Shown here: positions 9,251-17,613 of the stretch, piece after piece | Position numbering within the stretch: the first letter of the stretch is position 1 | Layout of the letters: the number at the start of each line of letters is the position of its first letter | Assembly (NCBI GenBank): GCA_038116945.1 | Contig: JAYOEY010000004.1 | Location: forward strand, 62,001-126,000 | Length of the DNA: 64,000 nucleotides | From: JAYOEY01 sp038116945 | GTDB lineage: Bacteria; Pseudomonadota; Alphaproteobacteria; MPNO01; UBA2964 | Direction of reading: 5' to 3' | Notes under the pieces: generated by a model | The model's database searches: none | What the model was told of the DNA's origin: nothing | Seen by the model: the letters and a program-made list of their open reading frames with translations, nothing else | Position numbers and translations under genes: made by a program

Positions 9251-9667
9251 ATGACGATTTCCTTCTCTCAGCCGCCCGATCTCGCCGACATCGAAGAGAT
9301 GGCGCGCCAGGCCTTTCAGGACATTCCGGAAATTCTGCGCAACAGGGCGGCGGGCGTCGTCATCCGGGTCGAGGACTTTCCGGACCGCGAGACCGAACGC
9401 GACATGGGGCTCCAGAGCCCGTTCGAGCTGATGGGGCTCTATTGCGGCATCCCGTTCGGCGAACGCAGCGTGACCGACGCGGCGACGGATATCGACATGA
9501 TCTTCCTCTATCGCCGGCCGATCCTCGATTACTGGTGCGAAACCGGCGAGGACCTGACCGCCCTGGTGCGCCACATCATGATCCACGAGATCGGCCACCA
9601 TTTCGGGTTCTCGGACGAGGAGATGGAACGGCTGGAGGCCGACGCGGAACGGAACGCGGATTCCTAG
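9251..9667 (+). CDS. Small zincin-like metallopeptidase-family protein
   Basis: A 138-residue protein of the minimal zincin (MMP-like, Zincin_1) family. The zinc-binding motif is HEIGHHFGFSDEEME, giving HExxH at residues 112-116 followed by the family's Gly and acidic residues. The N-terminal half contains the conserved DMGLQSPFELMGLYCG and IFLYRRPILDYW blocks. No signal peptide is visible, so it is cytoplasmic. The biological role of this family is poorly defined, and proteolytic activity should not be assumed. It lies 52 bases after the transporter at 8275 in the same direction and ends tail-to-tail with the next gene (4-base overlap). Confidence 0.88.
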   Translation: MTISFSQPPDLADIEEMARQAFQDIPEILRNRAAGVVIRVEDFPDRETERDMGLQSPFELMGLYCGIPFGERSVTDAATDIDMIFLYRRPILDYWCETGEDLTALVRHIMIHEIGHHFGFSDEEMERLEADAERNADS

Positions 9668-10578
9668 CCGGCCCGCTTTTTCGCGGCTGCCCGCAGCGCC
9701 GCTTCGCGCCGCGCGATATAGTAGGTGCTGGCGAAGATCACCACGGCGCCGACGCCGGTCCAGAAATCCGGAATCTCGGCGAAGAACACCAGCCCGAGCG
9801 TCGCCGCGAACGGGAGCTTCAGGAAATTGAACGGCATCACGACCGACGCCTCGCCGACGGCCAGCGCCCTTGTGACGCCCTGCGTCGCGGCCGAGCTGAA
9901 AATCCCCAGCGCGAGGATCCAGGGCAGGTGATCGAGCGAGACCGGTTTCCACGTGTAGATCGTCGGACCGAGCCCGACCAGCATCATCAGGAAGAACACC
10001 CAGAACACGATCTTGTTGGAATCGTCGGTCGTCGCCAGCGATTTCGTGGTGGTGTTCACCAGGGCATAGAGCGCGCTGGTGGCAAGAACCGCGAGCGAGG
10101 TCAGGCCGATATCCACAACGCCGGGGCGAATGATGATCATGGCGCCCAGAAACCCGACGACCAGCGCCGACCAGCGCCTTATGCCCACGCGTTCTCCGAG
10201 GATCGTCGCAACGAACAGGACGGTGAACAGCGGCGAGGTAAACATCAGCCCCGTCACCGTCTGGAGCTGGAGATGCGCCAGCCCCCACATCAGCATGACC
10301 ATGCCGGCATAATTCATGCCGGTGCGTGCCGCATAAAGGCCGAACCGGTCGGTTTTCAGTGTCGATATCCCCGCCTTCATCAGCCAGGGCAACATCAGGA
10401 TCACGCCCACGGCGGAACGGAACCAGACGATCTGGAAGGTGTCGAAATCGCCTGCCAGATGATGAACCGTCGCGTAGGTAGCGGCGTAGAATGCCGACGC
10501 GAAGACCATCCAGAAGATGCCTCGGGTCGAGGGCGGCAGCGCCTCGAACAGGCGGACGGCGCGCGACAGCGAAGTCAT
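9664..10578 (-). CDS. EamA/DMT-family transporter
   Basis: A 304-residue ten-helix transporter, third of its family in the first 11 kb. Each repeat shows the expected helix pattern, for example FQIVWFRSAVGVILMLPWLMKAG and SVVMPFNFLKLPFAATLGLVFFAE. The C-terminus is basic (RAAAKKRAG). Translation starts at ATG 10578, which overlaps the stop codon of the upstream uracil-DNA-glycosylase-family gene in an ATGA arrangement, so the two are translationally coupled on the minus strand. The sequence resembles the transporter at 4040 more than the one at 8275, judged by shared segments such as IVWFRS/IVFFRS and MLPWLMKAG/LLPWLMRAG. The substrate is unknown. Confidence 0.88.
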   Translation of the reverse strand: MTSLSRAVRLFEALPPSTRGIFWMVFASAFYAATYATVHHLAGDFDTFQIVWFRSAVGVILMLPWLMKAGISTLKTDRFGLYAARTGMNYAGMVMLMWGLAHLQLQTVTGLMFTSPLFTVLFVATILGERVGIRRWSALVVGFLGAMIIIRPGVVDIGLTSLAVLATSALYALVNTTTKSLATTDDSNKIVFWVFFLMMLVGLGPTIYTWKPVSLDHLPWILALGIFSSAATQGVTRALAVGEASVVMPFNFLKLPFAATLGLVFFAEIPDFWTGVGAVVIFASTYYIARREAALRAAAKKRAG

Positions 10579-11198
10579 GGCGCCGCCCCGGCAAAGACCA
10601 GCCTGTGAACGCGGTCGCGCAGTTCGGGCAATACGTCCGCCTCGAACCAGGGGTTCTTCTTCTGCCAGTGCGCCGTGCGCCAGCTCGGATGCGGCGTCGG
10701 CAGGAAATCCGGCAGGTAGTCCCTGAAGGCCCGGACCGTCTCGGTCATCGTCCGGCGGCGGTCCTTGCCCAGATAGAAATGCTGCGCGTACTGCCCGACC
10801 AGCAGGATCAGCTCGATATTGCCGAGCGCCGCCCGGAGCGACGGATGCCACATCGGCGCGCATTCCGGGCGCGGCGGGTTGTCGCCGCCCTTCGGGTTCG
10901 CGCCCGGATAGCAGAATCCCATGGGGACGATGGCGATACGCGATTCGTCGTAGAAGACCTCCTCCGGCATATCGAGCCATTCGCGCAGCCGACGCCCGCT
11001 GGCGTCGTTCCACGGAATGCCGGATTCATGGACCTTGGTGCCCGGCGCCTGCCCGACGATCATCAGCCGCGCGGACACGGCAGCGCGCAGCACCGGCCGC
11101 GGTCCGAGCGGCAGGTGGCGGGCGCAGTGGGTGCAGCCGCGCACCTCATCGAGAAGCGCAGGAAGATCGGTATTTCCGGATGACAAATTCTCAGACAT
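10575..11198 (-). CDS. Uracil-DNA glycosylase family protein
   Basis: A 207-residue member of the uracil-DNA glycosylase superfamily, which excises uracil or related lesions from DNA. Motif 1 is VGQAPGTKVHESGIPWNDASG (begins about 48; Asp at 65), and the C-terminal motif HPSWR (170-174) carries the intercalation-loop histidine. A CTHC pair near residues 22-25 recalls the metal-binding cysteines of the iron-sulfur UDG families, but the other expected cysteines are not clearly placed, so cluster binding is uncertain. Specificity (uracil versus other bases) cannot be decided. It is coupled by a 4-base overlap to the downstream exporter, a functionally odd pairing. Confidence 0.85.
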   Translation of the reverse strand: MSENLSSGNTDLPALLDEVRGCTHCARHLPLGPRPVLRAAVSARLMIVGQAPGTKVHESGIPWNDASGRRLREWLDMPEEVFYDESRIAIVPMGFCYPGANPKGGDNPPRPECAPMWHPSLRAALGNIELILLVGQYAQHFYLGKDRRRTMTETVRAFRDYLPDFLPTPHPSWRTAHWQKKNPWFEADVLPELRDRVHRLVFAGAAP

Positions 11199-11246
11199 GG
11201 AGCCGCAGTATGGCGATGTCTGCGCCTTCGTGTCGAGAGCGGTCTC

Positions 11247-11738
11247 CTATCCTTTGGCCGCTGAGCGGGTCGTTTTGCTCTCGGCGTACTGGAGCGGCAG
11301 CGTCGTGGTGTACTTGATCTCCTCCATGGCGAAGGACGAGCTGACATCGGTCAGGTCGACGTGATCGATCAGGCGCTTGTAGAACTCGTCATAGGCGGCG
11401 ATATCCGGCACGACGACACGCAGCAGGTAATCGACATCGCCGCTCAGCCGGTAGAACTCGACCACTTCAGGGAAGGACGACACCGATCTGGAGAATTTCT
11501 CGAACCAGCCGGCGCTGTGCTGGTTGGTCCGGATCGCGACGAAACAGGTGACGCCGACATTGAGCGCCTTCGCATTAAGCAGCGCGACCCGGCCGGTGAT
11601 CACGCCGGAGGCCTCCAGCCGCTGAATGCGGTTCCAGCAGGGCGAGGTCGACAACCCCACCTGTTTGGCGATTTCGCTGACCGAGAGCGTCGCGTCGTTC
11701 TGCAGGCAGTCGAGAATCTGTAGATCGATCTTGTCCAT
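11247..11738 (-). CDS. Lrp/AsnC-family transcriptional regulator
   Basis: A 163-residue feast/famine regulator. The N-terminal winged helix-turn-helix is at about 2-60 (DKIDLQILDCLQNDATLSVS, then SPCWNRIQRLEASGVI). It is followed by the ligand-binding RAM domain with FPEVVEFYRLSGDVDYLLRV. A GAGAAGG ribosome-binding site lies a few bases before ATG 11738; the frame continues upstream through AT-rich sequence that does not look coding. The gene is divergent from the sulfur-assimilation operon, and the 213-base AT-rich interval between them is the natural place for its binding sites. This makes it a candidate regulator of cysG-cysK, though Lrp-family proteins often regulate distant genes. Confidence 0.93.
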   Translation of the reverse strand: MDKIDLQILDCLQNDATLSVSEIAKQVGLSTSPCWNRIQRLEASGVITGRVALLNAKALNVGVTCFVAIRTNQHSAGWFEKFSRSVSSFPEVVEFYRLSGDVDYLLRVVVPDIAAYDEFYKRLIDHVDLTDVSSSFAMEEIKYTTTLPLQYAESKTTRSAAKG

Positions 11739-11951
11739 GGCCCTTCTCAAGAATTGGAAATATTTTTCATATTTAAGTACATATAGCAGATTATTGTTCG
11801 ATAATTCCCGTATTTTTTTGATATACAAAAATTTTTTTCGAAACAGGCCTGTCTTTCCGATTGCCCGCGCGAAAACTCGCCTCTATATCACCGGCGTTGA
11901 GAGACCTTCTCTCGAACGTTCATTGCCGGGAACGCCCGGCGCGGAGAGACC
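11739..11951. promoter_or_regulatory. AT-rich divergent regulatory region (Lrp gene / cysG)
   Basis: Positions about 11755-11845 are the most AT-rich stretch in the window, with repeated runs such as ATATTTTTCATAT and TATTTTTTTGATAT. This is the kind of sequence Lrp/AsnC proteins favour. Nearer cysG is a short inverted repeat, GAGAG/CTCTC, and a GGAGAG ribosome-binding site just before ATG 11952. No precise operator or promoter can be fixed by eye. Confidence 0.5.
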
Positions 11952-13325
11952 ATGCGTTATCTGCCCCTGTTTCACGATCTGCAGGACCGGGATTGCCTGA
12001 TTGTCGGCGGCGGCCCGGTAGCGTTCCGGAAAGCGCGCCTGCTGCTGTCGGCGGGCGCGCGTATCGCCGTCGTCGCGCCGTTCGTCTCAGACGACCTCCT
12101 GGCGCTGCGAAACAGGGACGGCGCAGCGGTCGAGTTCCGGAACCGCATGTTCGAGGACACGGATGTTTCCGGCCACACCCTGGTCGTCGCGGCGACCGGC
12201 GACCGCGCAGCCAACGCAAGAATTGCTGCCGCCGCGAGGCGCGCGGGGGTTCCGGTCAATGTGGTTGACGACGCCGATCTGTCCGATGTCATCGTGCCCG
12301 CCATCGTCGACCGCAGCCCCGTGATGGTCGCAATCTCGTCCGGCGGCGCGGCTCCCGTTCTGGCGCGTAACATCAGGACGGCCGTCGAGACGATGCTGCC
12401 GGATACGCTGGGCCGCGTGGCCGAAACCGCCAGGTCCCTTCGCGAGCAGGTAAAGCGGAGGTTCGAGGACCCGAAACAGCGCCTGCGGTTCTGGGAGCGA
12501 TATTTCTCCGCCTGGCGCAGCGGCAGGACGGGCGGCGCTGACATCGCCGGCTACACGTTCGATGTCACGGGCCGCGTCGCCATCGTCGGCGCCGGACCCG
12601 GCGATCCCGACCTGTTGACCCTGAAGGCCCTCCAGCGGCTGCAGGAAGCGGACGTCATCGTCCACGACCGGCTGATCGGGCCCAAGATCCTGGACTACGC
12701 CCGCCGCGACGCCGAGCGGATCAATGTCGGCAAAACGCCGGGCCGGCACAGCCACACCCAGGACGAAATCAACAGGCTGCTGGCGCATCACGCGGCGCAG
12801 GGGAAGCGGGTCGTCCGGCTGAAGGGCGGCGATCCGTTCATCTTCGGGCGCGGCGGCGAGGAAGCCGCCTACCTGAAAGCGCACGGCATCGAGATCGAGA
12901 TCGTCCCCGGCATCACTGCGGCGCTCGGCGCGGCGTCGGCCGGCGGCATACCGCTCACCCATCGCGGCACGGCACGCGCGGTGACGCTGCTGACCGGTGC
13001 GGCGGGCGGCGAACTGCCAGATCTTGACTGGAAGGCGTTCGCAGCGACCGGCGCGACGCTCGCCGTCTATATGGGCGTGACAACGGCCGGTGCGCTGTCG
13101 CGTAAGCTGCTCGACGCAGGCGCCGACCCGGCGCTTCCTGTCGCCGTGATCGAGAACGGCACGATGGAGAGCGAACGGATCGTCACGGGCCGGCTCGGCG
13201 GTCTGGCCGAGCTGGTCGAGACCGAGCAGGTCTGCTCTCCCGCGCTGCTGATCATCGGCGAGGTCGTCGCGCTGGCGACCGACAAGCTTCCCGCGCTGCC
13301 CCGCGATATCGCCCTTGCGTCGTGA
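11952..13325 (+). CDS. cysG: Siroheme synthase CysG
   Basis: A trifunctional enzyme making siroheme from uroporphyrinogen III by methylation, oxidation and iron chelation. Siroheme is the cofactor of the sulfite/nitrite reductase encoded two genes downstream. At 457 residues it matches full-length CysG. The N-terminal precorrin-2 dehydrogenase/ferrochelatase half carries the NAD-binding VGGGPVAFRKARLLL (about 17-31). The SAM-dependent methyltransferase half begins near 205 with VAIVGAGPGDPDLLTLKALQ and has RLKGGDPFIFGRGGEEA and a PGITAALGAAS segment. It is the first gene of a tightly packed operon; its stop is 11 bases before the DUF2849 start. Confidence 0.96.
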   Translation: MRYLPLFHDLQDRDCLIVGGGPVAFRKARLLLSAGARIAVVAPFVSDDLLALRNRDGAAVEFRNRMFEDTDVSGHTLVVAATGDRAANARIAAAARRAGVPVNVVDDADLSDVIVPAIVDRSPVMVAISSGGAAPVLARNIRTAVETMLPDTLGRVAETARSLREQVKRRFEDPKQRLRFWERYFSAWRSGRTGGADIAGYTFDVTGRVAIVGAGPGDPDLLTLKALQRLQEADVIVHDRLIGPKILDYARRDAERINVGKTPGRHSHTQDEINRLLAHHAAQGKRVVRLKGGDPFIFGRGGEEAAYLKAHGIEIEIVPGITAALGAASAGGIPLTHRGTARAVTLLTGAAGGELPDLDWKAFAATGATLAVYMGVTTAGALSRKLLDAGADPALPVAVIENGTMESERIVTGRLGGLAELVETEQVCSPALLIIGEVVALATDKLPALPRDIALAS

Positions 13326-13336
13326 AGGAAGGAACC

Positions 13337-13630
13337 ATGACCGCCGAAATCGTTACCGCAAATCGCCTGATCGACGGCGCCGTGGTCTACCTGACAGACG
13401 AGGGCGCATGGAGCGAGGCGATCGCCGATGCCCGTCTTTCGGAGACCGGGGCCGAGACGGCGTCCCTGCTGGATACCGCGGCGCGCGATCTCGCCGACCG
13501 CAAGATCGTCGGCCCCTATGCCATGAAGGCGGAGGACAGCGCGCTGGGGCCCTGGCCCCTGTCGCAACGGGAGCGCATTCGCGCCGCCGGTCCGACGATC
13601 GCGTTCGGGTGCCCGCGGGCCGGTTTTTAG
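13337..13630 (+). CDS. DUF2849 domain protein of the sulfite reductase operon
   Basis: A 97-residue cytoplasmic protein recognised as DUF2849 by its sequence and by its usual place between cysG and a sulfite/nitrite reductase hemoprotein in Alphaproteobacteria. Recognisable blocks are TANRLIDGAVVYLTDEGAWS near the N-terminus and GPYAMKAE followed by ERIRAAGPTI near the C-terminus. A GGAAGGAA ribosome-binding site lies just before ATG 13337; an in-frame GTG at 13322 overlaps the cysG stop and is less likely. The biochemical role is unknown; conserved linkage suggests assembly, maturation or electron delivery for the siroheme enzyme, which is inference. Confidence 0.88.
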   Translation: MTAEIVTANRLIDGAVVYLTDEGAWSEAIADARLSETGAETASLLDTAARDLADRKIVGPYAMKAEDSALGPWPLSQRERIRAAGPTIAFGCPRAGF

Positions 13631-13642
13631 GAGATCGGAGCG

Positions 13643-15298
13643 ATGTATCGTTACGACGAATTCGATCACACGCTGGTCCGCGAACGGGTCGACCAGTTCC
13701 GCGACCAGGTCGCCCGCCGGGTCGCCGGCGACCTGTCGGAAGACGAATTCCGGCCGCTCCGCCTGGCGAACGGTCTCTATCTGCAGCTCCACGCCTACAT
13801 GCTGCGCGTCGCCATCCCCTACGGCACGCTGTCGGGCCGCCAGATGCGCAAGCTGGCCGATATCGCGCGGCGCTACGACCGCGGTTACGGCCACTTCACC
13901 ACGCGTCAGAACATCCAGTTCAATTGGCCGTCCCTGACCGACGTGCCGGACATTCTCGCCGAACTCGCCACGGTCGAAATGCACGCCATCCAGACCAGCG
14001 GCAACGTTATCCGCAACACGACCGCCGACCCGTATGCGGGCGTCGCGCAGGACGAGCTGGAAGACCCCCGGATATACGCCGAGCTGATCCGTCGCTGGTC
14101 GACCTTCCATCCGGAATTTTCATTCCTTCCGCGGAAGTTCAAGATCGCGGTCACCGGCGCGGCCGACGACCGGGCGGCAACCACGTTCCACGATATCGGG
14201 CTCAGGCTGCACAGGAACGCCGCGGGCGAGCGCGGCTTCGAAGTCCTGGTCGGCGGCGGCCAGGGACGGACGCCGGTAATCGCCAAGACGGTGCGCGGTT
14301 TCCTGCCCAAGCGCGACCTGCTGTCCTACCTGGAGGCGATCCTGCGGGTCTACAACCTGCTGGGACGGCGCGATAATATCTACAAGGCGCGAATCAAGAT
14401 CCTGGTCGACAGCACCGGGGTCGAGACGTTCGCCGGACTTGTCGAGCGCGAGTTCGACGAAATAAGGGACGGCGCGCTGGTCCTGCCGCCGGAGGAAATC
14501 GAGCGTATTCGCGCCTGTTTCGCACCGCCGGCCTACGACCTGCTTCCGGGCGACGATGCGGAATTTCTCACGGCGCGACGCGCGGACCGGGCATTCGACT
14601 ACTGGTGCCAGACGAATGTCAGGCCCCACAGGCAACCGGGCTACGCCATCGCCGATATTTCGCTCAAGCCGCCGGGCGGCATTCCGGGCGACGCGACCGC
14701 CGGTCAGATGGACCTGCTGGCCGACCTCGCGGAGCGGTTCAGCTTCGACGAGCTGCGCATCACCTACAAACAGAACGTGGTCCTGCCGCATGTGCGACAG
14801 GCGGATCTGCAGGAAATCTGGCGCGACCTGGATGCGGCAGGGCTCGCGACCGCCAACGCGGACCTCGCGACCGACATCATCGCCTGCCCGGGTCTCGATT
14901 ACTGCAACCTGGCGAACGCGCGGTCGATCCCTGTCGCGCAAAAGATCGGTACGCGCCTGACCGAAAGCGGCAGGCTGAACGACATCGGCAGGCTGAGGCT
15001 CAACATTTCGGGCTGCATCAACGCCTGCGGTCACCATCACGCGGCCGATATCGGCATTCTCGGCGTCGACCGGAAGGGCGAGGAATTCTACCAGATCACG
15101 CTCGGCGGCAGCCCCGAAACCGATGCCGCGATCGGAGAGGTGATCGGCCCGTCCTTTTCCTACGCCGACATCGACGGCGCGGTCGAAAGGATACTCGATA
15201 CCTACCTGTCGCTTCGTCGGGACGGCGAAGCTTTCGGCGATACATGGCGGCGTATCGGATCCCGCCCCTTCAAGGAGGCTCTTTATGGCGCTGCTTAA
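13643..15298 (+). CDS. Nitrite/sulfite reductase, siroheme and [4Fe-4S] hemoprotein
   Basis: A 551-residue assimilatory reductase of the CysI/NirA type, which carries out six-electron reduction of sulfite to sulfide (or nitrite to ammonia). The siroheme/[4Fe-4S] ligands are Cys415 and Cys421 (CPGLDYC) and Cys458 and Cys462 (SGCINACGHHH), in the family order C-x5-C and C-x3-C. Two ferredoxin-like half domains are suggested by the paired GHFTTRQNIQFNW (N-terminal half) and LRITYKQNVVLPHV (C-terminal half) segments. Lying between cysG and cysE/cysK, sulfite is the more likely substrate. No flavoprotein CysJ is present nearby, so electrons presumably come from ferredoxin. It overlaps the next gene by 14 bases. 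Confidence 0.94.
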   Translation: MYRYDEFDHTLVRERVDQFRDQVARRVAGDLSEDEFRPLRLANGLYLQLHAYMLRVAIPYGTLSGRQMRKLADIARRYDRGYGHFTTRQNIQFNWPSLTDVPDILAELATVEMHAIQTSGNVIRNTTADPYAGVAQDELEDPRIYAELIRRWSTFHPEFSFLPRKFKIAVTGAADDRAATTFHDIGLRLHRNAAGERGFEVLVGGGQGRTPVIAKTVRGFLPKRDLLSYLEAILRVYNLLGRRDNIYKARIKILVDSTGVETFAGLVEREFDEIRDGALVLPPEEIERIRACFAPPAYDLLPGDDAEFLTARRADRAFDYWCQTNVRPHRQPGYAIADISLKPPGGIPGDATAGQMDLLADLAERFSFDELRITYKQNVVLPHVRQADLQEIWRDLDAAGLATANADLATDIIACPGLDYCNLANARSIPVAQKIGTRLTESGRLNDIGRLRLNISGCINACGHHHAADIGILGVDRKGEEFYQITLGGSPETDAAIGEVIGPSFSYADIDGAVERILDTYLSLRRDGEAFGDTWRRIGSRPFKEALYGAA

Positions 15299-15815
15299 GA
15301 ACGACGACATCGTGGCGGATGGCTGGACACGGGCCGGCGACGACGAGGCCATCGGCGACGGAATTTTACCGATCGTGAGCCTCTCCCGCTGGCAGAGGGA
15401 TCGCGAAGAATTGATCGGGCGAAACACGGGTATCGGGATCGTGCTCAAAAGCGACGAGCCGCCGGAACTGATTGCAGACGACATTGGCCGTTTCGGGGTG
15501 ATCTGCCTCGATTTCCCGAAATTCACCGACGGTCGCGGCTATTCCCACGCCCGTCTCCTGCGGTCCCGATACGGCTTTACGGGCGAGATTCGCGCGGTCG
15601 GCAACGTGCTGCGCGATCAGGCGCTGTTCATGCGCCGTTGCGGCATCGACGGGTTTGAAATTGCCGATGACAGCCCTGTGGAAAGCTGGCGGCGCGCGTT
15701 CCGCGAGCTGTCGGTGCGCTACCAGCCGGCAGAGGACAGGGAACCGCCGGATATTGCCGAACCCCGCATGCGCCCCTACCTCAAAGAGACAGCCATCGGC
15801 TCCCGGCTGCACTGA
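15285..15815 (+). CDS. DUF934 domain protein of the sulfite reductase operon
   Basis: A 176-residue soluble protein of the DUF934 family, nearly always next to the sulfite reductase hemoprotein gene in Proteobacteria. The diagnostic block is present in the middle of the protein: FPKFTDGRGYSHARLLRSRY, followed by GEIRAVGNVLRDQ and MRRCGIDGFE. A strong GGAGG sits six bases before ATG 15285, inside the end of the reductase gene, so expression is probably coupled. The family is proposed to be an oxidoreductase-like accessory to sulfite reduction, but no activity is established that I can name. An ATG at 15655 and other internal starts are out of frame with the family match. Confidence 0.9.
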   Translation: MALLKNDDIVADGWTRAGDDEAIGDGILPIVSLSRWQRDREELIGRNTGIGIVLKSDEPPELIADDIGRFGVICLDFPKFTDGRGYSHARLLRSRYGFTGEIRAVGNVLRDQALFMRRCGIDGFEIADDSPVESWRRAFRELSVRYQPAEDREPPDIAEPRMRPYLKETAIGSRLH

Positions 15816-15855
15816 GGCACGACCGGGTCCGCTGGCAAGCAGGGAGGCCGGTCAG

Positions 15856-16577
15856 ATGGCTGGGTTGCTCGAACGTTTCCGCGAAGATATTGCAGCCATT
15901 CGCGAACGCGACCCGGCCGCTCGGTCGAAGCTCGAAATCGTTTTCTGCTATCCCGGCTTCCACGCCATTCTGATCCATCGCGCCGCCAATTTTCTGTGGC
16001 GCCACGGCTGGCTCTTCGTTGCGCGGCTTCTATCGCATGTCGGGCGCTTCCTGACGGCCATCGAAATCCATCCCGGCGCAACCATCGGCAGGCGGTTCTT
16101 CATCGATCACGGCGCGGGCTGCGTCATCGGCGAAACCGCCGAGATCGGCGCGACGTCACGCTTTATCATGGGGTAACGCTCGGCGGTACGTCGCTCGAGC
16201 CCGGCAAGCGACACCCCACCATTGGCAATTGCGTCGTCGTAGGTTCGGGCGCACAGATTCTGGGGCCCATCACGGTGGGCGACGGCGCCCGCGTGGGGGC
16301 AAATGCGGTCGCACTCAAGAGCGTTCCCGCCGGCGTTACCGTCGTCGGCATTCCGGCGGAACCGGTTTTGCCGCGACAGTTCGACGGCAGCCCGGAATTC
16401 CACGCCTACGGCACACCTACGACGGATCTGGACCACCCTGCCGTCAAGATCGTCGCCGCGTTGAATGCGGAGATCGCCGCCCTCAGGACGCGTATCGAGG
16501 CGCTGGAAGACAGCCGGGAGGGTCCGCCCGGCGAACAGGAGTCCGAACCGGACTGCTCAAGCCCGAGCTGCAGCTAG
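15856..16577 (+). pseudogene. cysE: Serine O-acetyltransferase, interrupted by a one-base frameshift
   Basis: CysE acetylates L-serine to O-acetylserine, the substrate of the cysteine synthase encoded next. Reading from ATG 15856 gives a normal N-terminus, the hexapeptide-repeat start AIEIHPGATIGRRFFIDHG, and IGETAEIG, then runs to a stop at 16176 with the nonsense tail ATSRFIMG. The other frame resumes exactly where the family motif should continue (DVTLYHGVTLGGTSLEPGKR from 16152) and runs to TAG 16577. One base is missing between about 16150 and 16152 (GGC G-C GAC). Restoring it gives a 240-residue protein. It is either a recent null allele or an assembly/sequencing error. The joined C-terminus (CSSPSCS) lacks the terminal Ile that docks in CysK in the enterobacterial complex. 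Confidence 0.9.
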
Positions 16578-16596
16578 GAAGAACGGGAGGCACACC

Positions 16597-17613
16597 ATGT
16601 CGGAAGGTCAGGACATTCGCGACGGGTTTTCGGGCACCGTCGGCAACACGCCGCTGATCCGCCTGCGCCGCGCATCGGAGGAAACCGGATGCACCATTCT
16701 CGGCAAGGCGGAGTTCCTGAATCCCGGCGGATCGGTCAAGGACCGGGCAGCCCTGTTCATGATCCGCGACGCGGAAGAGCGCGGCACCCTGAAACCCGGC
16801 GGGGTCGTCGTCGAAGGGACCGCCGGCAACACCGGCATCGGTCTCGCGCTGGTCGGCAACGCGCGGGGTTACCGAACCGTGATCGTCATTCCGGACACCC
16901 AGAGCCGGGAAAAAATGGACATGCTGCGGCTTGCCGGCGCGGAGCTGATGCCGGTGCCGGCCAGACCATACCGCGATCCCGACAATTACGTGCACGTATC
17001 CGAACGCGTCGCCGCCGCGCTCGCGGAATCGGAGCCGAACGGCGCGATGTGGGCCAACCAGTGGGACAACCTCGCCAATGCGCGCGCCCACATCGAAGGG
17101 ACGGGTCCGGAAATCTGGCGCCAGACCGGCGGACGGGTGGACGGATTCACCTGCGCCATCGGCACCGGCGGGACGCTGGCGGGAACCGGCATCGCGCTGA
17201 AGGAACGCAACCCCGACATCGTGATCGCCGCCGCCGACCCCGAGGGCGCGGCAATGTACAGCTATTTCAAGACCGGCGAGCTGGCCTCCGAAGGCTCCTC
17301 GATCACCGAGGGCATAGGCCAGGGCCGGGTCACCGAAAATGTCGCGGCGGCAAGGGTCGACGACGCCTATCGCATCCCCGACAGCGAAGCGCTGCCGATC
17401 CTGTTCGACCTGCTGCGGGAAGAAGGGCTGTGTCTGGGCGGCTCCAGCGGCATCAATGTAGCCGGCGCGATCCGCATGGCCAGGGAGATGGGACCCGGCC
17501 ACACCATCGTGACCGTCCTCTGCGATGGCGGGCAACGCTACCAGTCGAAGCTCTATAATCCGGAATTCCTGCGAGCCAGGGATCTGCCGGCCCCGGACTG
17601 GCTGGACGATTAA
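16597..17613 (+). CDS. cysK: Cysteine synthase A (O-acetylserine sulfhydrylase)
   Basis: A PLP enzyme that makes L-cysteine from O-acetylserine and sulfide, the last step of the pathway encoded by this operon. The PLP lysine is Lys48 in NPGGSVKDRAA. The phosphate/substrate loop is GTAGNTG (74-80), and the glycine loop GTGGTLAGTG and CLGGSSGIN are also present. At 338 residues it is slightly longer than typical CysK (310-325). A GGGAGG ribosome-binding site fixes ATG 16597, 19 bases after the cysE stop. Its stop overlaps tail-to-tail with thpR on the other strand by four bases. Confidence 0.94.
   Translation: MSEGQDIRDGFSGTVGNTPLIRLRRASEETGCTILGKAEFLNPGGSVKDRAALFMIRDAEERGTLKPGGVVVEGTAGNTGIGLALVGNARGYRTVIVIPDTQSREKMDMLRLAGAELMPVPARPYRDPDNYVHVSERVAAALAESEPNGAMWANQWDNLANARAHIEGTGPEIWRQTGGRVDGFTCAIGTGGTLAGTGIALKERNPDIVIAAADPEGAAMYSYFKTGELASEGSSITEGIGQGRVTENVAAARVDDAYRIPDSEALPILFDLLREEGLCLGGSSGINVAGAIRMAREMGPGHTIVTVLCDGGQRYQSKLYNPEFLRARDLPAPDWLDD

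Noticed and set aside
8726..10594. A 622-residue minus-strand open frame covering the zincin and EamA genes
   Set aside because: It is in a different frame from the real minus-strand transporter, and its sequence is low-complexity Arg/Gly/Asp.
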